Assembly: GCF_963966145.1 (NCBI RefSeq)
Contig: NC_091056.1
Location: forward strand, 1,944,771 to 2,008,770
Direction of reading: 5' to 3'
Origin: Tenebrio molitor
Taxonomy: Eukaryota; Arthropoda; Insecta; Coleoptera; Tenebrionidae
DNA: 64,000 nt
In this document: positions 1 to 8,360 of the stretch, piece after piece
How the letters are laid out: every line of letters starts with the position of its first letter
Numbering within the stretch: the first letter of the stretch is position 1
The notes under the pieces: model-generated
Database searches by the model: none
Told to the model about the DNA's origin: nothing
What the model saw: only the letters and a program-made list of their open reading frames with translations
Position numbers and translations under genes: made by a program

Positions 1-1406
1 GAAACCGCGAGACTTACTGGCCACCCTCGTTGAGTGGGCGGATGCTGCCTCGATGTGTAGCGGAACGCAACCCACCAGCATCTCGAGGGCCACGTTCGAC
101 GACGTCCTGTAAGCCCTGGTGATCCCCAGGAGAAACGACCTCTGTGCCGCCCGTAGACGTTTCTGGATTCGGGTGTCCTCGGACCTCTCGCCCCAGACGC
201 CCGCGCCGTACAACAGTGCCGGTCTTATGGCTCCGTCGTAAATCTCCCTCAGGGTCCGTACCCCAGGTCCTGCCCGCCACTCCCCTGACCTTGTGCGCTG
301 CCGCCATCACCTTCCCTGCTACGTACCTGGCGTGTTCCACCCAGAGGAGACCTCTGTCGATGACCACCCCCAAGTACTTCACAGCTTCCTCGATCCGGAT
401 GTTGCCGTTTCCCATTCGGAGCCTTGGGTTCTTCCTGACGAGCGTCCTCCTGTTCTGTCCGAACCTGACCAAGCCTGATTTGGCCGGAACAAAGATGGCG
501 GTCGTCTTCTCTGGGGCGTACTCCAGTTTGCTGACACGCTGCCCATGTCTTGTCCCAGGCTGCCTCGAGTTTTGCAAGCGAGCTCGCTGAGATCAGCACC
601 ACCTGGTCGTCCGCGAACGCCTGCACCTCGACCCTGACGTCCTCCCCTGGTCTTACCTCGTCCATCCCTGCAAACCAATCCTCCATGATTAGCAGCCACA
701 GGATGGGCCCCAAACACGATCCCTGTGGGCAGCCTCTCGACGTCCTGACCGTCACCCCTTCTGAAGTGACGCTGCGATCCTGCAGAAAGTCCGCGATGGC
801 CCGCCCCAGGTCCCCCGGACAGCCGCTACGCGCGAGCAGCTGCACGAGTGCGGGGTACCATGCCGAGTTGAAGGCGTTCTTGATGTCGAATGCCACCATG
901 ATCGCGTGCTTCGACTCTGTCTTCGCCTTCCTGAGACTTTCGACCGCCTTGTCGATTGCCGCGATCGTCCCCCTGCCTTTCCTGAATCCGAACTGTCTGT
1001 CCGATAGCCGTCCTTTCACCTCTAGGTGGTACGTCAGTCTTGTTGCCAAGATCTTGTCGTACACCTTTCCTATCGTGGGCAATAAGCACACCGGCCTGAG
1101 CCCCGACCCTCCTGGTTTTGGTATCCAGGCGATTTCCGCCTGCTTCCATACTCTTGGGAACCTCCCCTCCTTGAGGCAGCGGTTGAACACCTCGAGCATA
1201 TCTCCTCCGACGGCCTCGAACAGATGTTCGAGTCCTGCGGACGGAAAACCATCGATGCCTGGCGCCTTCTTCTTCGGTTTCTCCTGGATGGTCCTCCTAA
1301 GTTCCTGTTGGGTAATTTCTCTGGCCTGGTCGTCGCTCCACTCGGGCCTCTTGGCTCTCGTTTCGCGATTCTCGGCCGTGTCTGCTCCTGGATCATCTTC
1401 CGGAAA
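1..1406 (-). pseudogene. R1 copy 1 ORF2, reverse transcriptase part (broken, partial)
   Basis: Reverse transcriptase of the R1 clade, which would copy the element RNA at a nicked 28S target. Read leftward from just after an in-frame TAA (1407-1409), the frame shows a fingers motif APGIDG, then RPVCLL, GFRKGRG, motif A (AFDIKNAF), motif B (RGCPQGSCLGP) and the catalytic motif FADDQ at about 603-617. Near 530-545 the frame shifts, and the palm/thumb continues as KLEYAPEKTT and YLGVVIDRG. A second shift near 250 leads to RPALLYG and LRAAQRSFLLG, which run to the window edge. The frame before the TAA is the same as the one after it, so the stop alone separates it from the endonuclease. The RNase H-like and zinc-finger end seen in copies 2 and 3 would lie outside the window. 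Confidence 0.88.
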
Positions 1407-2600
1407 TTACTTCCGGATGAGTGCCATCGCGGTTTCCGTCCGGTTTCCGGCCCAGTTCCCCTCGCTGTCCTGGATCGTCATCCACGGCGTTGCTGCTCCC
1501 CTCTTCTTGCTGGTGACCACTTTGTACGCGAGCCCCCACGGATCCTCCGGACTTCCCTGAGCCAGGGCCTTCCGGAGCGCCTCGATCTTCGCCTCCTTGA
1601 TCGCCATCTTGTAGGCTGCCCTCTCCTTTTTGAAGTTTTCTCGGAGCTCCGTTCGGCGCTCCTGGTTTCTTTCTCCCTGCATCTGGCTCCTCGCCTTCCG
1701 AACTCCTGCCCTGATCCGTCTGAGTTTCGCACTTTTCCTCTCTCTCCTGATCCCGCACGGGATGCACGCCCGCATTGCCAACCCCTGGAGGACGGAAGCC
1801 ATGTCTTCCGCCGAGTCTTCTTCGAAGATCGCCCCTTTCCCTTTGATGGCGGCGTCCCTGAACAGCTGCCAATCTGCCTGGTGCACCATCATGATCCTCT
1901 TCCTTTCCTTTGGTTGGTCGTTTCCCGCCTCTCCGATGTCCACGCTGAAAAAGATACTCCTGTGATCGCTGAGCGTTTCTTCCTCTCCGACTGCCCAGCT
2001 TTCCACCGTCGTGTCCCTGGAAAGTGTAATGTCGATCCAGCTCTTCCCGTTGGCAGTTTCGAACGTCGGGATTGAGTCCCGATCGTTCTCTACTACCAGG
2101 TTGGCTGCTCCGACTAGATCGATGATCTGCCGGCCCCTGACGTCCTCTTCTTCTCCCCCGAATGCTGGATGTCTCCCGTTGAGATCCCCCGCGATGATGG
2201 TCGGCTTTCCTTTTCTGCTCGCCAGAAGTTCCTCCAACACCGTCAGAGTTCCTTCTAACGGGTCCTTCGGAGGGACGTACACGTTAATAAACGCGATGTC
2301 GCCCCTTGCACCCTCGATGACCACCGTCCTGGTGGTGGGCCCTGTGAATTGCGTCAACTCGATCGACCGCCGTCCGGTCCTGACCAACGTAGCGATCTTG
2401 TTGGTGCGGCCCCCGCCGTACTTGGTCCATCCGACCCACGTCGGCATGTAGCAGTACGACTCTTGAATGAGGACCACATCCGCCTTCTACTCCTCCGCCG
2501 TCTTCTGTAACAGGTCCGTCGCCTCCCGTCCTTTTCCCAAATTCACCTGAAACACCACAAGTTTGTCCCGAGCATTATGCGAGTACTCACCTGTCCCGTT
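1407..2600 (-). pseudogene. R1 copy 1 ORF2, APE-type endonuclease part (two in-frame stops)
   Basis: Apurinic-like endonuclease domain that in R1 nicks the 28S gene to prime reverse transcription. Visible motifs in order are VFQVNLG at the domain start, IQESYCY (catalytic E), FINVYVPP, GDLNGRHP (catalytic D-x-N), SWIDITLS and LSDHRSI (SDH motif). A basic linker (about 1410-1800) leads to the reverse transcriptase. An in-frame TAG at 2487-2489 cuts off the first strand, and TAA at 1407-1409 separates it from the reverse transcriptase; both lie in an otherwise continuous frame. The start is unclear: the frame is already open where ORF1 ends at 2600, so ORF2 probably overlaps or closely follows ORF1, as is usual in this clade. 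Confidence 0.88.
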
Positions 2601-3273
2601 CAGATCCTCGCGGTTCTGCTCGCCTTCAGCTGCATCCTCCTCTGGAGTTCTGGGCACTTCCTGTCCGTCGCGCAGTGGTTCGTTTGCCCCCTCCTGGCCC
2701 TGATGCAGTTCGGGCACCTCTTGGCCTCCGCCCCGCACTCGCTCTTCCGGTGGCCCTCTTTCCCGCACTTGAAGCACAGCTCCTTGTTCTTGCACTCCTT
2801 CGCCATGTGGCCGAAACGATGGCACCTGAAGCACTGCTTCACGCGGATCTCCTCCGTTACGAAGCAGAGGGTCAGGCCGACGACGACCTTTTCTCTCTCC
2901 ATTGCCTCGTTATGGATTCTCGGTTCCACGGCGAAGACCATGTTCTGCCGCCTCTCGTTCTGGCACTTCCTCTTGGTGAGGAACGCGAAGCTCTTCCGGA
3001 ACTCTTCCAGCGGCTGCCCTCCGTGCAGCCAGTCGTTCTTTTGCTGGACGTCCGCCACCACATCTTCGGCGCTCCAGTGCGCCTCCAGCCCTGTCAGGGT
3101 CAGTGTGGGGTTCATCCTTGGGATGTCCCTCATCGTCACTCCCTCCCTCCTGCGCAGTTCCTGCTCCACCTTCTCCTTCTGTTCCTTGCTCTTGCAGGCA
3201 AGGACCACAGACCCGTCCTTCCGGGTGCTCATCTGGGCCACCGGGCCCCCGATCACTTTGATGTCCACCTGTT
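2600..3273 (-). pseudogene. R1 copy 1 ORF1 (gag), C-terminal zinc-knuckle part
   Basis: Nucleic-acid-binding Gag-like protein that packages the element RNA. The frame holds a fold of about 150 residues (GGPVAQMSTRKDGSVV, then LTGLEAHW and FAVEPRIHNEAMER) followed by two CCHC knuckles, CFRCHRFGHMAKEC and CFKCGKEGHRKSEC, both CX2CX4HX4C. A third, irregular cluster begins CPNC. The stop is at 2600-2602. The first Met (3268) is not the true start: the same protein continues upstream in another frame, so a frameshift lies near 3274. The matching protein of copy 2 is continuous here, which supports the frameshift reading. Confidence 0.85.
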
Positions 3274-3274
3274 A

Positions 3275-4186
3275 GGAGGATATTCTTCAACCCGCACCCC
3301 GAATCTGCCGCGACGACGGTCTCGTGGACTTCCTCCACGCGGGCTTTCTGCCCCCCTTGGGACTGCGCCCCATTGGTCGAGCCCCCCTGAGGCTGCGCCC
3401 CCTTGCTCGGTGCCCCTTGGCGCCCCCCCTGGGGCTGCGCCCCCTCGGTTGGGCCACCCTGTTGCCGCGCCCCCTTGGTCTGACCTCCCTGGGTTTTCTT
3501 GGCGCCCTTCTTTTTCCCGACGGTTTTCGACTGCTCCGTCGGTGGCTGGGCCCCCTTCCTCGCTGGTGGCTCCACCCCAGCTTCCTTGGCCAGATCCTCT
3601 CGTAGCTGGTCCAGCTTCTTCTGAGACGGTCCTCTCGTGTCTCTCCCTGCTGTGGCCTCCATCCGCTGCAGTCTTACCTGCAACACACTCTTGCCAGGAC
3701 GACCTCCATAAGCATGTCGCTTACCGCCTCCTGGATTTCGTCCTGCGCTTCTCGGACCTGACGCTGGTCGTCCCGTCGAAAGGTCAGCTTCCCCGTCGTT
3801 TCCCTGTTGGTGGCCCCTGTGATTTTCTTCAGCGCTGTGAAGATTCTCCTTCTTGCCGCCTCGATCCTCCAACCTTGTCCGGGCTGGAGTTGCCTGGTGT
3901 CTCCGCTCTTTTCCCCTGTTTTCTTCGGGGTCTCTGCCTCTGCTTCCGCCCCTCTTATCAGGACTTTCGTCCTGGTTGGGGCCTCCTCCTCTCCGCTTTC
4001 TTCCGCCTCGTCCCGCGCTCTCTTTGCGCCGATCTCCGCTGCTGCGGCTGCTGGTGCCCCCGTGTCCATCGCCTCCGCTGTCGTGGTTGAGGCCGCTTCC
4101 CGTTCTTCCCAGTTTGTTGGGACGGGCGCCCGCTTCTCGTCCGGGTTTTGCCCCGAGGCCCCCGCTTTTTCCGCGATCTCCGTCAT
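3275..4186 (-). pseudogene. R1 copy 1 ORF1 (gag), N-terminal part with Gly/Gln repeats
   Basis: The chosen start ATG at 4186 is the first ATG after a stop near 4250. From there about 170 residues are acidic and Ala-rich (AMDTGAPAAAAAE), then predicted helical (RRIFTALKKITGATN, EIQEAVSDMLMEVVL). The frame ends at 3674 but the homologous protein goes on in the next frame (EDLAKEAGVEPPARKGAQPP), so a frameshift lies near 3680. That second segment (about 3275-3680) includes a low-complexity stretch of GAQPQGG-like repeats, encoded by GC-rich imperfect repeats at about 3330-3530. Much longer open frames on the other strand here are composition artefacts. Confidence 0.7.
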
Positions 4187-4210
4187 CGCGGTCCGTGGTT
4201 TCGCTGATCC

Positions 4211-4223
4211 TTCCGGAATGTTC
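4211..4223. promoter_or_regulatory. Heat shock element, 3 units
   Basis: TTC at 4211, GAA at 4216 and TTC at 4221, each separated by exactly two bases. This is the canonical alternating nGAAn array bound by heat shock factor trimers. It lies about 25 bp upstream of the ORF1 ATG of R1 copy 1. Confidence 0.55.
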
Positions 4224-4295
4224 CGGCTGTCGATAGCTGAAACAGCTGGTTAATCGCCTACCTGTGCGACCCCTCCTCTGTGCCGCGTCGAAAGC

Positions 4296-4318
4296 TTCTA
4301 GAACGTTCTGGAACGTTC
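4296..4318. promoter_or_regulatory. Heat shock element, 5 perfect units (first tandem unit)
   Basis: TTC 4296, GAA 4301, TTC 4306, GAA 4311 and TTC 4316, all with two-base spacing, make five perfect alternating units; three are enough for heat shock factor binding. It sits inside the first copy of a 125-bp tandem repeat upstream of ORF1. Function is inferred from the consensus only. Confidence 0.7.
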
Positions 4319-4420
4319 CCGAGCTTCTCGACCCGTGGACCGTCGAAACTCCGCTCTCTACCTGCAACAGATGGTTAACCGCCTACCTGCGCGACCCCTC
4401 TTTTGTGTCGCGTCGAAATC

Positions 4421-4443
4421 TTCTGGAACGTTCTGGAACGTTC
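4421..4443. promoter_or_regulatory. Heat shock element, 5 perfect units (second tandem unit)
   Basis: TTC 4421, GAA 4426, TTC 4431, GAA 4436 and TTC 4441, again with two-base spacing. It is at the same position in the second 125-bp repeat as the 4296 array is in the first. One base differs between the two arrays, in a spacer position, so every consensus base is kept. Confidence 0.7.
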
Positions 4444-4516
4444 CGGGACTTCTCGACACGTGGACCACAGAAACGCCGCTCTCTACAGCCCCCCTGAAAG
4501 GAAACTGTAATCCACT

Positions 4517-4860
4517 TACCTTGGGCGTCGCCCCCTTGTTGTGTGGGTGTCCTCAGCTTCACTCGGGCGCACAGGGCACTCGAATAATACCGAAGTACAC
4601 TTGTTGCACAACTCTCGACGCTGCTACAGATGTAGCCCCCTTGTTGTGACACGTAGGTCGGCACTCGCAAGCACACAAGGCACAGGGAAGCACAACAAAC
4701 GGCACAACACAACGCGCAAACCGCCGCTCGGTGGCTGCTCTGCCGTAACCTAAGTTACGGGTTTACAGACCCACTTCACCACAATTCACACACTTCGCTT
4801 TGAAAGCTGTCTCGCGGTAGCCCCCAAGCACACAAGGCACTTAGAAAACAAACACACAAA
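4517..4860 (-). repeat. Diverged repeats in the R1 5' region
   Basis: The 14-mer GCCCCCTTGTTGTG occurs at 4530 and 4635, and AGCACACAAGGCAC occurs near 4670 and 4827 in similar surroundings. This suggests older tandem duplications of about 105-155 bp. A related GGCACACAAAGCAC lies near 13336 in the 5' region of R1 copy 2, so part of this is ancestral to the family. No coding frame was found between 4187 and 4952. Confidence 0.5.
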
Positions 4861-4952
4861 ACAAACTTTACAAAAACAAAACCACGTGCTCTAGACAACT
4901 GGTAGTCGCTCTCAAGTACGTCCGCTCTGCTCGACCGCTCGATCGCTCGAGG

Positions 4953-4962
4953 TAGGGACAGT

Positions 4963-5020
<58 letters not shown>
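4953..5020 (-). rRNA. 28S rRNA gene fragment between the R2 and R1 insertion sites
   Basis: The reverse strand reads TAGCCAAATGCCTCGTCATC at its start (5020 leftward) and TTCCCACTGTCCCTA at its end (to 4953), matching the highly conserved 28S core without a visible mismatch. It begins exactly at the R2 cleavage site and ends in the R1 target, so an R2 3' end flanks it on one side and an R1 5' end on the other. No further 28S sequence follows, so this is a displaced relic or a doubly inserted unit, not a working rRNA gene. Confidence 0.93.
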
Positions 5021-5215
5021 TTGATAACTTTATTCATTGTGACATACATTGAACAAGCATTCCTAGTTTTACAAGTGGTCGCAATTTGAAAGCTAGTAAA
5101 ATGATGACAAAATAACTTTGCGGACTCCCTATTTAGAAGAAACCAGGGTTCTGTAAATATAACTTACACCGTAAGTGGTGGTATTTAGATAATACAATGT
5201 CAATACATATATATA

Positions 5216-6397
5216 CAGTGCATTTTTTTTAACTGTTGCCATAGGGAATTGCATGGTAAAACTTATACTCCCTGTTAACTTTTGTTCTGATGAAAATATT
5301 CAAACCATTTTTGGAACAAAGTTTGAATAATTTTTAAACTATCGGATAGATAACAATTCAATATCCTATACAGTCGAAAAAGTTGTGAAAAAAATATTTT
5401 CTAGCGCGCCGGAATGATAGTACGTCGAGCGGGCGCCAGAATAGCGTTCCTGTCGGCTCAACCAGCACCTGACCATCTCCACTTTTGACTTTTGTCACTT
5501 TGATCACTATGATTAAATTAGCTTTTGGATGGCAGAACATCTAAACATTAATTTGTTAAAAAAAAAAACAAAATGTAAAAACGTTAACGCACAAGTAACT
5601 CAGAAATTAACAGAAATTGTCAAAGGAATTGTTCAAAGTGTTTTCCTTCGACTGCTGGACAATGTCCCAAGCGATCTTGAAAATTTCTTCGCGTGTTTTG
5701 TAAATGTCGCACTGTAATGGAATTACAAGCTTCAGTTATTCTTGCCCTTAATTTCTCCACAGTTTCTGGTTGACCTCTTATGCGTTTTTTTACTGTTGCC
5801 ATAGGGAATTACATAATTGAATGGTAAAAATAATATCCTCTGTTAACTTATGATCCACTGCAGGTTTGGTGCTAATTTTTATTTTTGTAATAGATCATTA
5901 ATAAGACTACGTAATGCATATTGTTTGAACAACGACAAGCAGTTTTATTTTACTAATTTTACTCTTCAAAATTGAAATTAATGAACGTAAATAATTTGAC
6001 AAAAACGTAGTAGACGGTATGGGAACAAAAATTAGATTTTATATTTTATTTTGTTATTTATTTTAATCATAGCCTCGAGGAGATCTCGCTATTTATTTTT
6101 TAAATGAAAGTGACAAAAGTCAAAAGTGGAGATGGTCAGGTGCTGGCTGGTTGAGCCGACAGGGACGCTATCCTGGCGGCCGCTCGACGTACCATCATTC
6201 CGGCGCGCTAGAAAATATTTTTTTCACAACTTTTTCGACAGTTTAGGATATTGCATTGTATTCTGTCCGATAGTTTAAAAAATCTTCAAACCTTGTTCCA
6301 AAAATGGTTTGAATATTTTCATCAGAACAAAAGTTAACAGGGGGGTATAAGTTTTACCATGCAATTCCCTATGGCAACAGTTAAAAAAAATGCACTG
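5216..6397. mobile_element. TA-flanked transposon with long inverted ends, in R2-A 3' region
   Basis: The termini CAGTGCATTTTTTTTAACTG (5216) and its inverted copy (ending 6397) are flanked by TA. The inversion extends about 300 bp inward, including a GC-rich block (about 5400-5500 and 6120-6210). A further copy of the end sequence lies inside at about 5787-5855, so the element is itself composite. TA flanks and this end type suit the Tc1/mariner/IS630 group. Confidence 0.75.
5620..5802 (-). pseudogene. Fragment of an IS630/Tc1-type transposase C-terminus
   Basis: Sixty codons with KLRARITEACNSIT, LQNTRRNFQDRLGHC and GKHFEQFL resemble the extreme C-terminus of insect IS630/Tc1-like transposases, where an ITPEML-type helix is followed by R.DVCR..G.HIEH. 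No DDE residues are present. It supports placing the surrounding element in this superfamily. The resemblance is by eye only. Confidence 0.45.
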
Positions 6398-6409
6398 TAT
6401 ATATATATA

Positions 6410-6695
6410 CAGTGTGATTATAAAAGGATGAGGACAAGTTGAATTTGGCGCCATAAATTATAGTGCGTTTCATGTTTTGTGTGTGGCAGTTTTGCTTCAG
6501 AAGAGCATCGCTGTCAAGATTTATCCTTATGTTTCCGTCAAACCAGGGTCAATTGTCACCAATTTGCAATTCCCCCGTAGATACGCCCATGATCATATCA
6601 AGCTTTATTTTTGCTGTCAATACTTGTTACCAACATGACAAATTATTCACTAGGCGCCAAATTCAAATTGTCCTCATTCTTTTTCAATCACACTG
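6410..6695. mobile_element. 286-bp TA-flanked MITE
   Basis: The ends CAGTGTGATTATAAAAGGAT (6410) and CAGTGTGATTGAAAAAGAAT (reverse strand from 6695) match over about 43 bp, including a GGCGCC block, and are flanked by TA (6408-6409, 6696-6697). It has no coding capacity. It sits 12 bp from the preceding TA element. Confidence 0.85.
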
Positions 6696-6783
6696 TATAT
6701 ATGAAACAGTGAAATAATAATAATATAACACGACACATCTTCCCCAGATGGATGGCGCTAAGTCAATGCTGATGTTGCTGTTG

Positions 6784-8335
6784 TTAATCGCCCCTCCGGA
6801 ATCGCACGGTGGCACCATCCTTCCACACCCGCCTCATAAACGATCGATGAGCGGAGCACCCCCACTTCAAGACACACACGCCCTCCTCAGGCCGGCGTGG
6901 ACTCCTAAGGCGCGGGGCGTTGGCTGGTTACAGGCGGGCCACACGCCCCTGGCCCCAACTATCAGGGGCAGGAACTCGAACGCCACCCCAAGCCATCTCC
7001 GACCTCCAGGAACTTGGGATTGTCGTATATCCTTCTCTTGCGATGCAACACCTAGGTCGAACTAGATCCAACCTCCCAGGAGATCTGAATGTCGCAAACC
7101 ACGGCATCAGTGGCGGAGCGAAAAACCACCAGGTCCGGCTTATATAGTGTGCCGTCCGGATGCCGCACATGGGGCTCCTCCAGAACCTCCCTCCCATCCT
7201 TCCGACACTGGACTGCGATCTTTGTTGCCACTGAGTTGTGGCGATGGACGCGGGAGTCATGGGCAATGGGGCACGCCTGTAGGATGTGGCATACGGTCTC
7301 CTCAGCGTCGCAGCCCCCCCTACACCTCCTCAGCTCCACTGGGTTCGATGGAATGCCAACAGTGGGCAGGTTCGCCATTCGGAGGTGTACTGCCCACACC
7401 CAATCGCCCCCGGACCCCAAGGGGGTGGGTGGCTAATCCAGTGCCTGGAAGCACAATCAGCCGACGACTGCTGGAGGCCGGCGGAGAAGCATCCTCCGGA
7501 GATAGCTCGATGGTAGTGTTCTCCGGGAGTGATATCCCTGCACATGGCGTCGAGCCTTCCCAGCAGACGGGCAACGGTCGCCGACGAGAGGGCGGCCACG
7601 ATAACGGGGTCACCCGCACGCCGCATCACCCAGCTTGCGGATCCTGGAACGGAATACATTGGGGATGGGGCTTCAGTGGGCAGGCAAGGAGGCGCTGCAA
7701 CAGGTTCCCCTGCCTAACACCCCTACGCATTCCAACGGTACCGACCTCCCGGCCCCAAAGAAATATAATTGAGGACGCGTCTGTAAATGTTGATGTAATA
7801 TACTGCTGTAGGTACTCTGGGATCCCAAAGTTCAGCAGCGCCGGGGCCACGGAGTGGTGGGAAACGGAGTCAAAGGCCTTTCTCAGGTCAAGGGAAGCGA
7901 GAGCGTGCAGACGTCGCTTCGTCGAGTTATAATCAAGAAAAGTCTGCAGGACCAGGACGTTGGCCAGGGTGCCATCAACGCAGACAAAGCCCCGTTGATT
8001 CTTGTTCAGGGTCACAAGCCCGTCCATCCGCCGGTGAACAATCCTGTGTAGCAACCGCTGTAGCGAGGATCCGATGGTAATCGGTCTCCAATTAAGGGGG
8101 TCCTCACGGTTTCCCCCCTTAGGGACCATCACCGTCCTCATCGTCCTCCACTCAAAGGGATGGTAAGCGCTGGCCAAGATCATGTTGAAGAGAATGAACG
8201 CCAGGGCGACTTCCGGTGCTCTAATAACCCTTTCGACAGTTATTCCGTCCAGCCCGGGAGCGCTCCTCGGCCAACGGGTCTTCGCAGAACCCAACTCCTC
8301 AGCTGATATGGCGAGGTAGCCCCGCGGGTGTCCAG
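6784..8335 (-). pseudogene. R2-A ORF: reverse transcriptase and restriction-like endonuclease (broken)
   Basis: R2 proteins combine a reverse transcriptase with a C-terminal restriction-like endonuclease. Read leftward there is SAPGLDGITVE, NWRPITIGSSLQRLLHRIV, NQRGFVCVDG, motif A (SLDLRKAFDSVSH) and GVRQGN. Sequence then jumps to the thumb near 7640; the region with the catalytic FADD, present in R2-B, is missing. After a frameshift near 7420 come the zinc-binding CRGGCDAEETVCHILQACPI with RVHRHN and the nuclease core YKPDLVVF with VVCDIQISWE. An in-frame TAG near 7049 and another frameshift precede the C-terminal LIVGARGVWP and LKWGCSAHRSF; the stop is TAA at 6784-6786. The protein is inactive as written. 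Confidence 0.82.
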
Positions 8336-8343
8336 TAGGGACA
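8336..8343 (-). other. R1 target-like octamer TGTCCCTA at the R1 copy 2 3' junction
   Basis: Read leftward, the R1 3' end CATATATCA is followed by TGTCCCTA and then by R2-A coding sequence (CTGGACACCC). The octamer equals the start of the 28S R1 target. It also occurs at 13466-13473 and at the end of the 28S fragment (4953-4960). Confidence 0.8.
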
Positions 8344-8360
8344 TGATATATGCTTTTGGG

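Larger units (their letters stand above)
4241..4488 (-). repeat. Two 125-bp tandem repeats upstream of R1 ORF1
   Basis: The unit starting AACAGCTGGTTAATCGCCTA at 4241 restarts at 4366 as AACAGATGGTTAACCGCCTA, with about 85-90% identity along the unit. Each unit contains one five-unit heat shock element. Repeated promoter units at the 5' end are known from other non-LTR elements such as mouse L1. Confidence 0.85.
1..4952 (-). mobile_element. R1: R1 non-LTR retrotransposon, copy 1 (5' end present, 3' end outside window)
   Basis: This is a leftward-reading R1-clade element. Order from right to left: a repeat-rich 5' region (4187-4952), ORF1 (gag with zinc knuckles), and ORF2 (APE endonuclease, then reverse transcriptase), which runs off the left edge. 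The 5' end abuts 28S rDNA at the sequence where R1 elements are known to insert, so this is R1 proper rather than only a relative. Both ORFs are broken by stops and frameshifts, so the copy is dead as written. It is GC-rich compared with the AT-rich DNA beyond 17 kb. Confidence 0.9.
5021..8335 (-). mobile_element. R2: R2 retrotransposon R2-A (3' end at canonical 28S site, 5' side interrupted by R1)
   Basis: The element's 3' terminus, with an AATAAA just before it on the reverse strand, meets 28S at the exact R2 target (5020/5021). Coding sequence with R2-type motifs lies at 6784-8335. Two TA-flanked inverted-repeat elements (5216-6397 and 6410-6695) are inserted in what would be its 3' untranslated region. 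The upstream end stops at 8335, where R1 copy 2 begins. It has the same orientation as R1 copy 1 and the 28S fragment, as expected for rDNA insertions. Confidence 0.8.

Noticed and set aside
550..1560. 336-codon plus-strand frame
   Set aside because: Antisense to the R1 reverse transcriptase; no motif, and the other strand has clear polymerase motifs.
2675..4090. Long Pro/Leu-rich open frame (471 codons) on the plus strand
   Set aside because: It is antisense to R1 ORF1 and open only because of high GC content; no domain is visible.
2910..4367. 485-codon minus-strand frame taken as a single ORF1
   Set aside because: Only its middle (about 3275-3680) is homologous to Gag; the rest is an out-of-frame reading of ORF1 created by two frameshifts.
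4953..5020. Functional 28S rRNA gene
   Set aside because: Only 68 bp are present, with retrotransposons on both sides.
7147..7932. 261-codon plus-strand frame
   Set aside because: Antisense to the R2-A pseudogene.
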